A stretch of 11,105 nt of DNA from CAZEPJ01 sp964514105 (GTDB lineage Bacteria > Desulfobacterota > Desulfocorpusculales > Desulfocorpusculum), in contig CAZEPJ010000097.1 in NCBI GenBank assembly GCA_964514105.1, forward strand, positions 1 to 11,105. The letters run 5' to 3'. The translations under genes and the position numbers were made by a program. The notes below the pieces were generated by a model, which worked only from the letters and a program-made list of their open reading frames with translations, was not told the origin of the DNA and searched no databases. The first letter of the stretch is position 1. Every line of letters starts with the position of its first letter. Below, one piece after another: positions 1 to 7,507 of the stretch.

Positions 1-3
1 GTG

Positions 4-9
4 TGTCAA
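4..9 (-). promoter_or_regulatory. Possible leftward -35 box at the window edge
   Basis: On the minus strand positions 9 to 4 read TTGACA, preceded by a six-T run and CGC. The same CGCTTGACA string, also next to a six-base A/T run, forms the -35 box of the strong promoter candidate at 10221-10249. Any -10 box and gene would lie left of the window, so this is only half a promoter. It suggests that the next gene to the left is transcribed leftward, separately from ada. Weak evidence. Confidence 0.25.
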
Positions 10-108
10 GCGAAAAAAGGAGATTGGCCGGATCCATGCGATCCAGGTGGGGTGGGTAACCCAATGAAGTCTGGGCCGGGCCCGCTTCCCGGTCACCCAA
101 CAATGGGG

Positions 109-130
109 CCCGCTGACCAAAGGGAGCGGG
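109..130 (-). terminator. Possible stem-loop 3' of ada
   Basis: CCCGCT (109-114) pairs with AGCGGG (125-130) around a 10-base loop, and the stem can be lengthened by two or three G-C pairs past a bulged G. It lies about 30 bases after the ada stop codon. No U-rich tract follows, so it is not a textbook Rho-independent terminator. The rest of 1-159 shows no gene: the ATG at 36 runs into a stop after seven codons, and the segment carries GC-rich direct repeats (TGGGGCCCG twice, near 104 and 142). Confidence 0.25.
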
Positions 131-159
131 GCCAAACGCCTGGGGCCCGAGGTCCCATG

Positions 160-1224
160 CTACTCATCGGGGGTGATCCGCGGCGTCCGCTCCCGGGCCA
201 GCAGGGCCCGCTTCCTCTCGGCCCCCCAGCGATATCCTCCCTCCCTCCCGTCCCCTTGCACGACCCGATGGCATGGCACCAGAAGCGCCACGGGATTGGC
301 CGCGCAGGCGCGGGCCACGGCCCGGGCAGCCCGGGGCCTGCCCAGGCCCCGGGCCACGTCTCCGTAGCTGCGGGTCTCCCCAAAGGGAATCGCACGCAGG
401 GCGTCCCACACCCGGCGCTGGAAGGCTGTTGCCTTCACGTCCAGGGGGAGATCCAGGTGGGGCCGGGCTCCGTCGATGAGTTGAAGGATGGCTTCCGTGG
501 CGGGGGCCAGGCCGGCGTCATCGCGATGCAGGGCGGCCGCCGGGAACTCCTCTCTCAGCAGTTCCTCCAGCCTGGCCCGGGAGTCGCCCAGCTTCACCGC
601 GCAAACTCCCTGGCCCGTGGCGGCCACAAGCAGCAGGCCCACGGGGCAGGCCACGCTCGTGTAGGAGATGGACAGAGACGCCCCACCCCTTCCGTAGATC
701 CCCGGGGTCATGCCCAAGCGCTCCTTGCTCCTCTCGTACGCTGCCCGGCTGGACCCATAGCCGACCTCGTAGAGGGCATCGGTCACCTTTCCGCCGTCCT
801 TCAATCGGTCCTTGAACCGCTCGGTGCGCCGGGCCTGAGCGTACTGCCGAGGGGTCACCCCCACGATCCGCCTGAAGGTTCGCTGGAGGTGGCAGGCGCT
901 CATCCCGAACCTGACGGCCAGATCGCCCAAGGTGGGATTCTCCTCGAGCTCATCCTCCAGGTGTCGGCAGATGCGCTGGACGAGTTCGAGATGGCGCTCC
1001 TGGCGGGGGATCCCGTTGGGCCGGCATCGCAGGCAGGGGCGAAACCCGGCCTGTTCGGCCTGCGCCGCATCCGGAAAGAACACGACATTTTCAGGCGACG
1101 GCCGTCTGGCGGCGCACACGGGCCTGCAATACACACCCGTGGATCGAACCCCGTACACGAATCGTCCATCGTAACGGGAGTCCCGCCGAATAACGGCCTG
1201 CCAGCGTTCATCCAAGCTCTCCAT
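160..1224 (-). CDS. ada: Bifunctional DNA alkylation-repair methyltransferase and transcriptional activator Ada
   Basis: A 354-residue protein, the same length as Escherichia coli Ada. The amino-terminal Ada zinc domain (about residues 8-70) has the four expected cysteines: C33 and C37 in VYCRPVC, C64 and C67 in CLRC. C33 corresponds to the cysteine that takes the methyl group from phosphotriesters and switches on DNA binding. An AraC-type helix-turn-helix region covers roughly residues 80-178. The carboxy-terminal O6-methylguanine methyltransferase domain (about 185-345) ends in the catalytic motif NPVALLVPCHRVV with C318. It should repair O6-methylguanine and methylphosphotriesters in the cytoplasm and activate its own regulon. 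The frame is open to an ATG at 1341, but the start at 1224 was chosen because AGGAG lies nine bases upstream and family length fits exactly. It diverges from the flavodoxin gene; no link to the carbon-metabolism cluster is evident. Confidence 0.95.
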   Translation of the reverse strand: MESLDERWQAVIRRDSRYDGRFVYGVRSTGVYCRPVCAARRPSPENVVFFPDAAQAEQAGFRPCLRCRPNGIPRQERHLELVQRICRHLEDELEENPTLGDLAVRFGMSACHLQRTFRRIVGVTPRQYAQARRTERFKDRLKDGGKVTDALYEVGYGSSRAAYERSKERLGMTPGIYGRGGASLSISYTSVACPVGLLLVAATGQGVCAVKLGDSRARLEELLREEFPAAALHRDDAGLAPATEAILQLIDGARPHLDLPLDVKATAFQRRVWDALRAIPFGETRSYGDVARGLGRPRAARAVARACAANPVALLVPCHRVVQGDGREGGYRWGAERKRALLARERTPRITPDE

Positions 1225-1329
1225 GATTCCCAGCTCCTGCATCGTGGAGCCGCCGGGGCCCCTGTGCGTTGCGGTATCGACCATGCCTCCACAGGGTATC
1301 TGCGTCGTGCCCCCTTGGCTATCCGTTTC

Positions 1330-1343
1330 TTGCGCCGCCAATT
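1330..1343 (-). promoter_or_regulatory. Possible Ada-binding site upstream of ada
   Basis: On the minus strand this reads AAT, seven bases, GCAA, in the context GAATTGGCGGCGCAAGA. The E. coli Ada operator is remembered as AAT-N6-GCAA within GAATTAAAGCGCAAGA, so both half-boxes and their flanks match but the spacer is one base longer. It lies about 105 bases upstream of the ada start. No convincing -35/-10 pair could be placed next to it, which keeps confidence low. Confidence 0.3.
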
Positions 1344-1434
1344 CCGGGGCGAAGAAAGGTTCAGGTCTTCTTGGACCGGAGGAGTTCCGCCACCCCCCCG
1401 ACGGACGCCTCGTCGGGATATGGCTCCCGCGGCG

Positions 1435-1464
1435 TTGACAGAGTCGTGTCGCATGACTGAAGAT
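1435..1464 (+). promoter_or_regulatory. Candidate promoter of the flavodoxin gene
   Basis: A perfect TTGACA at 1435-1440 is followed after 18 bases by GAAGAT (1459-1464), which matches only three of six -10 positions. The likely start near 1471 gives a leader of about 50 bases. A small dyad, CCGACG (1398-1403) and CGTCGG (1411-1416), lies just upstream of the -35 box and might bind a regulator. The -35 box is convincing and the -10 box is weak. Confidence 0.4.
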
Positions 1465-1521
1465 GACCCAAGGCCTCGATCAGCCGAACGCAGCAGGAGA
1501 ACAGCCAAGGAGGAGGAGGAG

Positions 1522-1968
1522 ATGAAAAGGATACTCATCGCGTACGACAGCCGCACGGGGAACACGCAGAAGATGGCGGAGTACATCGCGGAGGGGATTC
1601 GTTTCGTGGGACATCACCCGGAGATCAAGAGGATCACCGCCATCAAGAACGAAGGGGAGATGGCCGGCTACGACGGGTACATCTTCGGTTCTCCCACATA
1701 TCACCGCGACATGATCGGCACCATGAAGAGCTTCTTGTTTCTGGCCCACAAGGCAGGCCTGGGGCAGAAGGTGGGCGGCGCCTTCGGGTCGTACACGCAC
1801 AGCGGTGATGCCCCCGCCATCATCTACAACACCATGGAACATGTCTTCAAGATGGATATGGTGGACCTGGGCTCCTTCAACCTGCTGGAGCACCTCATCG
1901 GAACCCCGGACGGCATGCGGGCGTGCCAGGACTACGGGCGGGCCGTGGCCCAGAAGGTCGGTGCCTGA
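1522..1968 (+). CDS. Flavodoxin family protein (FMN-binding electron carrier)
   Basis: A 148-residue single-domain flavodoxin. The FMN phosphate loop SRTGNT is at residues 10-15, the first flavin-flanking loop GSPTY at 56-60 and the second, FGSYTHSGDA, at 88-97. The last resembles the loop in flavodoxin domains of flavorubredoxin/FprA-type proteins. Length is normal for a short-chain flavodoxin, and there is no signal peptide or membrane segment, so it should act in the cytoplasm as a one- or two-electron carrier. The frame stays open to base 1 through the antisense of ada, but the true start is the ATG at 1522, directly preceded by the purine-rich AAGGAGGAGGAGG. It converges on glcF and is divergent from ada. 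A role as partner of the 2-oxoacid:ferredoxin oxidoreductase or of GlcDEF is possible but only inferred from the neighbourhood. An NAD(P)H-dependent oxidoreductase of flavodoxin fold is a less likely alternative. Confidence 0.88.
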   Translation: MKRILIAYDSRTGNTQKMAEYIAEGIRFVGHHPEIKRITAIKNEGEMAGYDGYIFGSPTYHRDMIGTMKSFLFLAHKAGLGQKVGGAFGSYTHSGDAPAIIYNTMEHVFKMDMVDLGSFNLLEHLIGTPDGMRACQDYGRAVAQKVGA

Positions 1969-2042
1969 CCCGGGGAAGGTCGGCAGAGCCGTTAACGAGA
2001 CGGATGGGTGCGGCCCCCCACCGCCCGGCTCCTGAGCCGGCC

Positions 2043-2088
2043 GCGCGCCATCGAGGACCGGGATTGCCCTCGCCCCTCGATGGCGCGC
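2043..2088. terminator. 14-bp stem-loop between convergent genes, probable bidirectional terminator
   Basis: GCGCGCCATCGAGG (2043-2056) pairs perfectly with CCTCGATGGCGCGC (2075-2088) around an 18-base loop. It fills the space between the flavodoxin stop (1968) and the glcF stop (2095), six bases past the latter. The dyad could serve both strands. Neither side has a run of T, so termination would not be of the simple U-tract type; transcript end protection is an alternative. Confidence 0.65.
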
Positions 2089-2094
2089 CAGTGA

Positions 2095-3396
2095 CTACGC
2101 GGCGGGCTTGGGGGCGCCGCTGTGGCCTCTCTTTCCCAGATAGGCCTCCTCCAGCAGCTGGCTCACGTGGAGGACCCGCACGGGCAGGTTGTTCATCCGG
2201 ACACCGTAGCCCAGTTGGATGCAGCAGCCCGGGCACTCGGTGGTGAGAATCTCGGCGTCCGTCTTCCGGAGGTTCTCCATCTTGCGATTGAGCACCGCCA
2301 TGGACTGCTCGTAATGCATGATGTTGTAGCTCCCGGCGGCCCCACAGCAGCGGTCTGCCTCCGGCATCTCCACGTAGGTGACCCCGGGGACGCCCTGGAG
2401 CATGATACGCGGCTCCTTGACGACCTTCTGATACCGGCTCATGTGGCACGGGTCGTGATACGTGACCTTGGCCTGGAAAGCCCCTGCCGGCTGGAGCTCG
2501 CCGAGGCGGTTGTGCATGAACTCGCTGAACCCCTTGACGCGTTTGGCCAGCGCCTCGGCCCGCCCCCTCATCCCCGCATCGTCCTCGAAGAGCTCCGGGT
2601 AGTCCTTGAGGAAGGCCGAGCAGCTCCCGCACTCGGTCACGATGACGTCCGCCTCCATGCGCTCCAGGATGTCCAGGTTCTTGCGGGCGATGGTGCGGGC
2701 CGCATCCAGGTCCCCGTACCCGTACGTGGGAAGCCCGCAGCAGCAGTTCTCCGCGATCTTCACCCGGGCCCCCTGGTGGACCAGCATGGCCACGGTGGAC
2801 TCGCCCACGTGGGGGAGCACGAAATTGAATCCGCACCCCACGAAGTAGCTGATGGTGGTGGAGGCCTTGGCCGGCCCCAGGTACAGGTCCTGGACCCGGT
2901 CCCGGAAGAACTTGGTGGGGAGCGTCTCGATGATCCCCTCGACCTTGTCCAGATCCTTGCCGAACCACTTGAGGATCCCCAGCGCCCTGACGAGCCTGCT
3001 CATGCCGGAGTTCTTCCCCATGGCCCCCAGCCGCACGTACCTCGCCATCTTCCTCTGGTCCGGCAGCAGATTGTGGAAGAGGAACCTCATGATCTTGGGC
3101 TGGCCCACCTTCTTCATGTACTGGGCGCGGCCGGCGACCACGTTTCTGTCCGTCCGCACGGCCGGGAAACAGTTGGCCACGCAGGTCCGACACAGGAGAC
3201 ACTCGAACAGCGGGTCCTTGAGCTCCTTGTTCACCTCCAACTGGCCCTCGATGAGCTTGCGGATGTGGGCGTTATGCCCCCGGGCCACGTTTCTCTCGTC
3301 CTTGGTGATGTCGAAGATGGGACAGTGGGCCTGGCAGAAACCGCACTTGTTGCACTTGGAGACCTCGTCGTAGACCGCTGTCAGTTCGTCGCTCAT
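2095..3396 (-). CDS. glcF: Glycolate oxidase iron-sulfur subunit GlcF-type (two 4Fe-4S plus two CCG domains)
   Basis: A 433-residue cytoplasmic protein that should pass electrons from the flavin subunits of a 2-hydroxyacid (glycolate-type) oxidoreductase to the quinone pool or another acceptor. Two classic 4Fe-4S sites are at the amino end: C15, C18, C21, C25 and C66, C69, C72, C76, the second in CLLCRTCVANCFP. Two cysteine-rich CCG domains follow: C188 with the C218-C220 cluster and C256/C259, then C317, C350-C351 and C388/C391. CCG domains are known from GlcF, HdrB and LutA. Length is close to the usual GlcF size of about 400 residues. The start at 3396 has GGAGG six bases upstream and lies only 16 bases after the glcE stop, so the two are co-transcribed. 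The order D-E-F matches the canonical glc operon. A lactate-type (LldE/Dld-II-like) role is the main alternative. Confidence 0.9.
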   Translation of the reverse strand: MSDELTAVYDEVSKCNKCGFCQAHCPIFDITKDERNVARGHNAHIRKLIEGQLEVNKELKDPLFECLLCRTCVANCFPAVRTDRNVVAGRAQYMKKVGQPKIMRFLFHNLLPDQRKMARYVRLGAMGKNSGMSRLVRALGILKWFGKDLDKVEGIIETLPTKFFRDRVQDLYLGPAKASTTISYFVGCGFNFVLPHVGESTVAMLVHQGARVKIAENCCCGLPTYGYGDLDAARTIARKNLDILERMEADVIVTECGSCSAFLKDYPELFEDDAGMRGRAEALAKRVKGFSEFMHNRLGELQPAGAFQAKVTYHDPCHMSRYQKVVKEPRIMLQGVPGVTYVEMPEADRCCGAAGSYNIMHYEQSMAVLNRKMENLRKTDAEILTTECPGCCIQLGYGVRMNNLPVRVLHVSQLLEEAYLGKRGHSGAPKPAA

Positions 3397-3412
3397 TGGG
3401 AGCCTCCGTCGC

Positions 3413-4687
3413 TCAGCTCAGGGGAAGAAGCGTCCCCTGGGGATCCAGCTTCTCCTTGATGGGCCTCAGGACCTGCCGTTCGACCGTGGGGTCCAGGCGG
3501 GGGCCCCAGGCAGCCAGGACCGCCCGGGGACCTCGCACGGGCGAGGCATGGCCGCCGCGACGCAGGGCGATCTCTTTCACCCCCTTGGTGAACTGGATCA
3601 GGACCTCGTCATCGGCCTGCCAGGCGTACACGTAAAGGACTCCGTTTCCCGCCAGCAGGGCCATGTGGACGCGAAGACCGCCCCGGTCCGAAGCATCCCG
3701 GATCTCGGTGAAGGCGGCGGGGCCCAGTATGGGGGGCACCGCCACCTTGACGGCCACGCCGCCGAGGGCCTCCGACTCCGGATCCACAGCCGCGCGAAGC
3801 CCCGCCGTCATCTCCCTGCGGCCCACGGTGGCGCCGACCCTGCCGCCCCACTCCTGGGCCATCTTCGACAGGTCCCGGCTCTGGCGCTCCACGGCCTGGG
3901 GGTGCCCCTCGAAGGCCACGAGCACGCGGCGGGCCCCGCCCCCATTGTCCCCCGACGCCATGACCACGGCGGAGGGAATGAGGACCGAGGCCCGCACGGC
4001 GGCCAGGAAGCCCTCCACCGCCTGCGGCTCATCGAAAACGGCCTCACACAGGGACGACGCAGCCGGCAGGGGCAGGATCCGCAGGGCCACAGCCGTCACC
4101 ACGCACAGGCTTCCCCATGAGCCGATGAGGAACTTGGTGAGATCGTAGCCCGAGACGTTCTTGACGGTGATCCCCCCGAAGGAAACCTCCTGCCCCTGGG
4201 CGTTGACGCCCTTGACCCCCAGGGCCTGATCCCGCAGGGTCCCGTACAGGAGGCGCAATGGACCGCTGGTGTTGGCGGCATACGCCCCTCCGATGGTGGC
4301 CCGATGGGCCAGTGGAGGATCCAGGGGAAGGAAGAACCCATTCTCCACGGCCGCGAGCTCCCCGTTGATGGCCTCCAGGGTCTTCCCCGCCTGCACGGTG
4401 ATGTTGAGGTTCCGGTGGTCCAGGACCGAGATGGAGTCGAGGCCCGTCATGTCCAGGACCACGTCCACGCTTTCGGGGAGCGGGGCCTGCCCCAAAGAGG
4501 TCCCGCCGCCCAGGGGGAGCACCTTGAGTCCCTCCCTGGAGGCCGCAAAGAGGAGTTTTCGCACGTCCTCCACGGCCGCCGGGCGCTCCACCCTCTTGGC
4601 CCGCACGCCCAGGGCCTCCAGCTCTCGCACCGGATCCACGCCCGCACCCGCACCGGCTTTCTCAGACTGGCTCTTCTGCTTGGCCAC
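3413..4687 (-). CDS. glcE: Glycolate oxidase FAD-binding subunit GlcE-type
   Basis: A 424-residue FAD-binding protein of the PCMH-type (vanillyl-alcohol oxidase-like) fold. The first flavin-binding stretch LPLGGGTSLG is at about residues 58-67. The second region has ATIGGAYAANTSGP (130-143) and VKNVSGYDLTKFLIGSWGSL (175-194). The VKNVSGYDLTK string is characteristic of GlcE and distinguishes it from GlcD. It would assemble with GlcD and GlcF in the 2-hydroxyacid dehydrogenase complex. E. coli GlcE is about 350 residues, so this one is longer. The extra length is partly a lysine/alanine/glycine-rich amino end (residues 1-17) that looks disordered. The start codon is GTG at 4687, with AGGGAG about eight bases upstream; an ATG at 4695 is out of frame. 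glcF follows after 16 bases. Confidence 0.88.
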   Translation of the reverse strand: MAKQKSQSEKAGAGAGVDPVRELEALGVRAKRVERPAAVEDVRKLLFAASREGLKVLPLGGGTSLGQAPLPESVDVVLDMTGLDSISVLDHRNLNITVQAGKTLEAINGELAAVENGFFLPLDPPLAHRATIGGAYAANTSGPLRLLYGTLRDQALGVKGVNAQGQEVSFGGITVKNVSGYDLTKFLIGSWGSLCVVTAVALRILPLPAASSLCEAVFDEPQAVEGFLAAVRASVLIPSAVVMASGDNGGGARRVLVAFEGHPQAVERQSRDLSKMAQEWGGRVGATVGRREMTAGLRAAVDPESEALGGVAVKVAVPPILGPAAFTEIRDASDRGGLRVHMALLAGNGVLYVYAWQADDEVLIQFTKGVKEIALRRGGHASPVRGPRAVLAAWGPRLDPTVERQVLRPIKEKLDPQGTLLPLS

Positions 4688-4790
4688 GGCAGCATCTCCC
4701 TTTCAGGTTCAAGTGGTCCGACCGGCTCCCTGCCGTGGCCCGGACAGATCCCCGGCACGAGGCGGGAGGTTTCCCAACGCGCCAATCCAT

Positions 4791-4810
4791 GCGCGGCCCG
4801 CTGGCCGCGC
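4791..4810 (-). terminator. 8-bp stem-loop just after glcD
   Basis: GCGCGGCC (4791-4798) pairs perfectly with GGCCGCGC (4803-4810) around a four-base loop. It begins 15 bases after the glcD stop codon, in the 138-base space before glcE. There is no T run after it on the minus strand. It could attenuate transcription into glcE or protect the 3' end of a glcD message. No convincing promoter was seen in the rest of 4688-4825. Confidence 0.45.
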
Positions 4811-4825
4811 CCGTCTCCGGGTCCG

Positions 4826-6232
4826 TCAGTGCACGGAGGCCGGTGCCTGTGCCCCCCGGGGCGGGAGCATCTTTCCGGGGTTGCACAGATCCCTGGGATC
4901 CATGGCCGCCTTGATGGCGCGCATGGCATCCATATCGTCTTCACTGAAGATCAGGCGCATCTCCGCCATCTTCTCCGTGCCGATGCCGTGCTCCCCGCTG
5001 ATGGTCCCTCCCAGGGCTGCCACGGCCTCCAGGATCTCGGCCCCTGCCCTGTGCACCCGGGCGACATCGTCCGGGTCGCGACCGTCGAAGAGGATGAGGG
5101 GATGCAGGTTGCCGTCCCCCGCGTGAAACACGTTCCCGATGGGGAGGTTGTATTTCTGGGATACGGCCTTGACCGCCTTGAGGGCTTCGGGGAGATTGGT
5201 GCGGGGCACGGTGCCGTCGCACACGAGATACGACGGCTTGAGGCGGGCCACGGCCCCGAAGGCCCCGCGGCGGCCGGCCCACAACTCGGCCCGCTCGGCG
5301 TTGTCCTTGGCCCTCCGGGCGCTGACCACGTTGTTCTTCCTGCAGATCTCCAGGATCTTCTCCGCTTGCTCGTCCATGCCGTCGGAGAGGCCGTCCAGCT
5401 CGATGATGAGAACGGCCTCGGCGTCCAGTGGATAGCCCGCCTTGACCGAGGCCTCCACCGCCCGGATCACCAGGTTGTCCATGATCTCCAGGGTGGCGGG
5501 AATGATCCCGGCGCCGATGATGTCCGATACGGTCTGACCGGCCTCCTCCAGGGAGTTGTAAATGGCGAGCATGGTCACCACCCGCTCGGGGGATCGCATG
5601 ATGCGCACCAGGATCTGGGTGGCGATCCCCAAAGTCCCCTCGGACCCCACGAACAGCCCCATCAGGTCCGGCCCCGGGCTGTCGGCGGCCGGCCCGCCGA
5701 ACCAGACCACTTCGCCGTTGGGCAGGACCACCTCGGCCCCCAGCACGTGGTTGCTGGTCACGCCGTACTTGAGACAGTGGGGCCCCCCCGAGTTCTCCCC
5801 CACGTTGCCGCCCAGGGTGGAGACCTTCTGGCTGGCGGGGTCCGGCGCGTAGTAATAACCCTGTGGGGCCAGGGCGTTCTGGAGGGTCAGATTGAAGACC
5901 CCCGGCTCCAGGAGGGCCGTTTGGTTCTTGTAGTCGATCTCCAGGATGCGGGTCATGCGGCAGATATCGATGATGATGCCCCCGCGGGTGGGCGCGGTTC
6001 CCCCGCTCAGGTTGGTCCCGGCCCCCCGGGCCAGGAAGGCGACATTGTGCCGATTGGCCAGCTTGACCAATCGGGCCACATGATCCGTGGTCGTGGCAAA
6101 GGCCACCACGTCGGGACGCCCCTGAAACAGGGATGCGTCGTACTCGTACACGGCAAGGGCCGCGTTGTCGTGCAGGGCGTTTCCCTTGCCCACGATGTTC
6201 TCCACCTCGCGGATCAACGTCGCCTTGTCCAT
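4826..6232 (-). CDS. glcD: Glycolate oxidase catalytic FAD subunit GlcD-type (D-2-hydroxyacid dehydrogenase)
   Basis: A 468-residue flavoprotein that should oxidise a D-2-hydroxyacid, most simply glycolate, to the 2-oxoacid (glyoxylate). The PCMH-type FAD domain has ARGAGTNLSGG at 68-78, STLGGNVGENSGGPHCLKYG at 138-157 and GLFVGSEGTLGI at 192-203. The FAD-oxidase carboxy-terminal domain has VFHAGDGNLHP (368-378), whose histidines are typical metal/substrate ligands, GTISGEHGIG (409-418) and DPRDLCNPGKM at 445-455. Length is typical of GlcD/Dld2 (about 460-500). The frame is open to 6364, but the start at 6232 was chosen because AGGAGG lies eight bases upstream and homologous sequence begins here. 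Transcribed with glcE and glcF; a promoter candidate at 6388-6416 could drive the three genes. Sequence alone cannot separate glycolate from D-lactate or 2-hydroxyglutarate as substrate. Confidence 0.92.
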   Translation of the reverse strand: MDKATLIREVENIVGKGNALHDNAALAVYEYDASLFQGRPDVVAFATTTDHVARLVKLANRHNVAFLARGAGTNLSGGTAPTRGGIIIDICRMTRILEIDYKNQTALLEPGVFNLTLQNALAPQGYYYAPDPASQKVSTLGGNVGENSGGPHCLKYGVTSNHVLGAEVVLPNGEVVWFGGPAADSPGPDLMGLFVGSEGTLGIATQILVRIMRSPERVVTMLAIYNSLEEAGQTVSDIIGAGIIPATLEIMDNLVIRAVEASVKAGYPLDAEAVLIIELDGLSDGMDEQAEKILEICRKNNVVSARRAKDNAERAELWAGRRGAFGAVARLKPSYLVCDGTVPRTNLPEALKAVKAVSQKYNLPIGNVFHAGDGNLHPLILFDGRDPDDVARVHRAGAEILEAVAALGGTISGEHGIGTEKMAEMRLIFSEDDMDAMRAIKAAMDPRDLCNPGKMLPPRGAQAPASVH

Positions 6233-6330
6233 CGGGAGGACCTCCTCTTGGATTCCCCTCGGTTCTCGTGGACGAGGACCACGGGGGGTGCCAAACGATC
6301 GGGGCCTCGCCCCGCTGACTTCAGTGACGC

Positions 6331-6385
6331 AGAGGGGCGCACGACATCGGCCGAGTCTCCCCATACCGTGCCCATGCGCCCCTCT
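6331..6385. repeat. 11-bp perfect inverted repeat at the presumed glcD transcription start
   Basis: AGAGGGGCGCA (6331-6341) is matched by its exact complement TGCGCCCCTCT (6375-6385), with 33 bases between. The arms are 44 bp centre to centre, about four helical turns. The right arm starts directly downstream of the -10 box at 6388-6393, so the dyad lies over the presumed start site. It could be a pair of operator half-sites or a leader hairpin. A second small hairpin, CGGGGC (6300-6305) with GCCCCG (6309-6314), follows. Confidence 0.5.
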
Positions 6386-6387
6386 TC

Positions 6388-6416
6388 AATGTACACCTTC
6401 TCGACGGCTCCGGCAA
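6388..6416 (-). promoter_or_regulatory. Candidate promoter for glcDEF
   Basis: On the minus strand TTGCCG (6416-6411) and TACATT (6393-6388) are separated by exactly 17 bases; each matches four of six consensus positions. It lies in the 201-base space between the lyase gene and glcD, giving a leader of about 150 bases. If real, glcDEF can be expressed apart from the upstream ligase and lyase genes. Confidence 0.4.
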
Positions 6417-6433
6417 TGAACCGAGCGCTATCT

Positions 6434-7327
6434 CTAGCCCTTGCGGGCCGCGTCCTTGGCCTGGATCTCCGCCATCACGGCCAGGATGGTCCTGGCGTTG
6501 TCGTACACCGGCGTGTCCACCATCTTCCCCTTGTACGTCACGGCTGCCAGCCCCTTGGCCAAGCCGTCCCGCTCGAAGGTCTCCACCACGCCCTTGGCCC
6601 ACTCGATGTCCTCGGCCTGGGGGGTGTATATCCGGTGGGAGGGTTCGATCTGGGTGGGATGGATGAGCATGCGCCCCTCATACCCCAGGGTCCTCCCATA
6701 GGCCGTATCCTTCTCGAAGGCCGGCATGTCCTGGAAGGCCACGAAGGGACAGTCGATGGCCACGCAGCCGGCCGCCCTGGCGGCAACGGCCGTGTGGGCC
6801 CTGGCGTACTTGAGCTCCTCGCCCTCGGTGGTCAGCTTCACCCGCATGTCCTTGGTGTAGTCCACGGCACCGAAGATGAGCGAGTTGACCCGGGGGCTGG
6901 CGATGGCCGATGGATAGGCGTTGATCACCCCCTTGGCCGTCTCGATGAGCAGTTGGATCTTGACCGTGCCCACGGGCACGCCCCGGCGCTGCTCCAATTC
7001 CTCCAGCTTCCAGTCAAGCCGCTTGACATGGTCGGGCCCGCCGCACTTGGCCAGGCACACCCCGTGGAGCCCTTCATGGACCACGGCCTCCAGGTCCTCG
7101 TTGGTCAGCAGGGTCTCCCAGTTGTTGATCCGGACGTAGACCTCGGCGCCGCCGGTGGCGGCGTACTTGAGGTTCTCCCGCACCACCTCCCGGGCCTTGG
7201 GCTTCTCCGCGGGGGGCACCGAGTCCTCGAGGTCCAGCGTCACGATGTCCGCCGGAAAGGTAGGGGCCTTGGGGACCATCTTCTCGCTGTTGCCGGGGAT
7301 GTACAAGATCGATCGCATTACCGCCAT
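6434..7327 (-). CDS. CitE/HpcH family lyase, probable malyl-CoA lyase
   Basis: A 297-residue member of the HpcH/HpaI aldolase and citrate-lyase-beta superfamily. Visible family landmarks are DIVTLDLEDSV (27-37), the CoA-phosphate arginine in YVRINN (R66), the Mg-binding glutamate in IETAKG (E129), the Mg-binding aspartate in FGAVDYTKD (D156) and GRMLIHPTQIEPSHRIYTP (218-236). Length is typical of malyl-CoA, beta-methylmalyl-CoA or citramalyl-CoA lyases (about 280-320). No citD acyl-carrier or citF gene is nearby, so a citrate lyase subunit is unlikely. Between a CoA ligase and glcDEF, the most coherent reaction is glyoxylate plus acetyl-CoA to malyl-CoA, or the reverse. Citramalyl-CoA lyase is the main alternative. 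The start at 7327 has a perfect AGGAGG six bases upstream; the internal methionine at residue 4 is too far from it. Confidence 0.85.
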   Translation of the reverse strand: MAVMRSILYIPGNSEKMVPKAPTFPADIVTLDLEDSVPPAEKPKAREVVRENLKYAATGGAEVYVRINNWETLLTNEDLEAVVHEGLHGVCLAKCGGPDHVKRLDWKLEELEQRRGVPVGTVKIQLLIETAKGVINAYPSAIASPRVNSLIFGAVDYTKDMRVKLTTEGEELKYARAHTAVAARAAGCVAIDCPFVAFQDMPAFEKDTAYGRTLGYEGRMLIHPTQIEPSHRIYTPQAEDIEWAKGVVETFERDGLAKGLAAVTYKGKMVDTPVYDNARTILAVMAEIQAKDAARKG

Positions 7328-7507
7328 GGTTCACCTCCTGAGTTTTCTGGGTTCTGGTTGGGAATCAGGGACCGGAATCCGGAGCTCACCCGCCTGCTGT
7401 CCGCCGCACAGGCCGCCGTCCGCCGCCGCTTGCGCCTCATGACGATCCGCGCATCCACCGTAACGCCCGCCACCGCTGTCGCTGAGCACGTTCCGCCGTC
7501 CGGATCC

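Noticed and set aside
1398..1416. A 6-bp dyad upstream of the flavodoxin -35 box as an operator.
   Set aside because: Short GC stems of this size are common in this sequence, and no second copy was seen. It is mentioned only under the promoter.
1..1521. An in-frame extension of the flavodoxin frame back to base 1, antisense to ada.
   Set aside because: The extension is the low-complexity complement of ada. The strong ribosome binding site and the first flavodoxin strand both begin at 1522.
2122..3459. A 445-codon plus-strand frame opposite glcF.
   Set aside because: glcF carries all cysteine motifs of its family in the minus frame; the opposite frame is a histidine/leucine-rich shadow.
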